From: Planctomycetota bacterium
Lineage (GTDB): Bacteria; Planctomycetota; Phycisphaerae; Sedimentisphaerales; Anaerobacaceae
Assembly (NCBI GenBank): GCA_023139715.1
Contig: JAGLNB010000118.1
Span: 1-5,069, forward strand
DNA: 5,069 nt
Reading direction: 5' to 3'
Below the pieces are notes generated by a model. That model searched no databases and was not told where the DNA came from. It was given only the letters and a program-made list of their open reading frames with translations. A program made the translations under genes and the position numbers. Shown here piece by piece: positions 4,967 through 5,069 of this stretch. Each line of letters opens with the position of its first letter. Position 1 is the first letter of the stretch.

Positions 4967-5069
4967 TCAGGCGTAGCAATCCAAGTTTGTCGTAGTCAAT
5001 GGCAAATCAGCATTGGCAAACAGCACATCGCGAAACCACCTTGCTGCGTTGACAGCTGTATTTTGAGCG
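4967..5069 (-). CDS. Possible 3' end of a convergent minus-strand gene
   Basis: Read on the minus strand from the right edge, one frame stays open for 33 codons before TGA at 4969-4967. The peptide contains NAARWFRDVLFANADLPL and ends in TNLDCYA; its composition looks protein-like, while the other two minus frames stop earlier (21-24 codons). The gene would enter from outside the window and converge on the FlgM-like gene across the repeat block. A 33-codon opening can occur by chance, and I do not recognise the family. Confidence 0.35.
   Translation of the reverse strand, partial: AQNTAVNAARWFRDVLFANADLPLTTTNLDCYA

Overview
This window is the downstream part of a flagellar gene cluster, all on the + strand. 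It runs from the 3' two-thirds of flhA (open at base 1) through the flagellar sigma factor fliA to a probable flgM-type anti-sigma gene. Protein sequences, moderate-to-low GC with A-rich ribosome-binding regions, and the pairing of FlhA/FliA with two uncharacterised lipoproteins suggest a diderm bacterium. My best guess is a Planctomycetota relative (Phycisphaerae-like), but that lineage call is an inference from the style of the proteins and was not tested by any search.

Layout. 1-1422: flhA, export-gate subunit, 5' end outside the window. 1493-1735: a two-helix membrane protein of 80 residues. 1725-2537: fliA (sigma-28), GTG start, overlapping the previous gene by 11 nt. 2527-2733: a small charged protein, overlapping fliA by 11 nt. 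2758-3021: a small protein with a C-x-C-G-x4-H-x2-C motif near its C-terminus. 3036-3593: a coiled-coil lipoprotein. 3586-4263: a second lipoprotein with a CsgG/LpoB/TolB-N-like alpha/beta pattern, overlapping the first by 8 nt. These genes are packed with gaps of 70 nt or less and look like one transcription unit. 4264-4490 is a gene-free gap that carries a convincing sigma-28 promoter (TAAAGTTT, 11 nt, AACGAGAA). 4491-4757 is a small FlgM-like gene. 4758-4966 is an intergenic block of repeats: a tandem 9-mer, an 8-bp perfect hairpin and five heptamers starting with ACG in register. From 4967 to the right edge there may be the 3' end of a convergent minus-strand gene.

How the parts fit. FlhA forms the export gate of the flagellar type III system. 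FliA directs late flagellar transcription. FlgM would hold FliA inactive until the export apparatus is complete and secretes FlgM. Here the likely flgM lies behind a sigma-28-type promoter, giving the classical negative feedback loop. The two lipoproteins and three small proteins co-transcribed with flhA/fliA have no role I can name with certainty. The lipoproteins are candidates for envelope-anchored flagellar accessory parts, analogous to FlgO/FlgP/FlgT of Vibrio. flhF and flhG, which lie between flhA and fliA in many bacteria, are absent from that position here.

I see no CRISPR array, RNA gene, transposase or defence system. The most interesting material is the set of unrecognised small proteins and lipoproteins embedded in the flagellar operon, and the FlgM/sigma-28 circuit.
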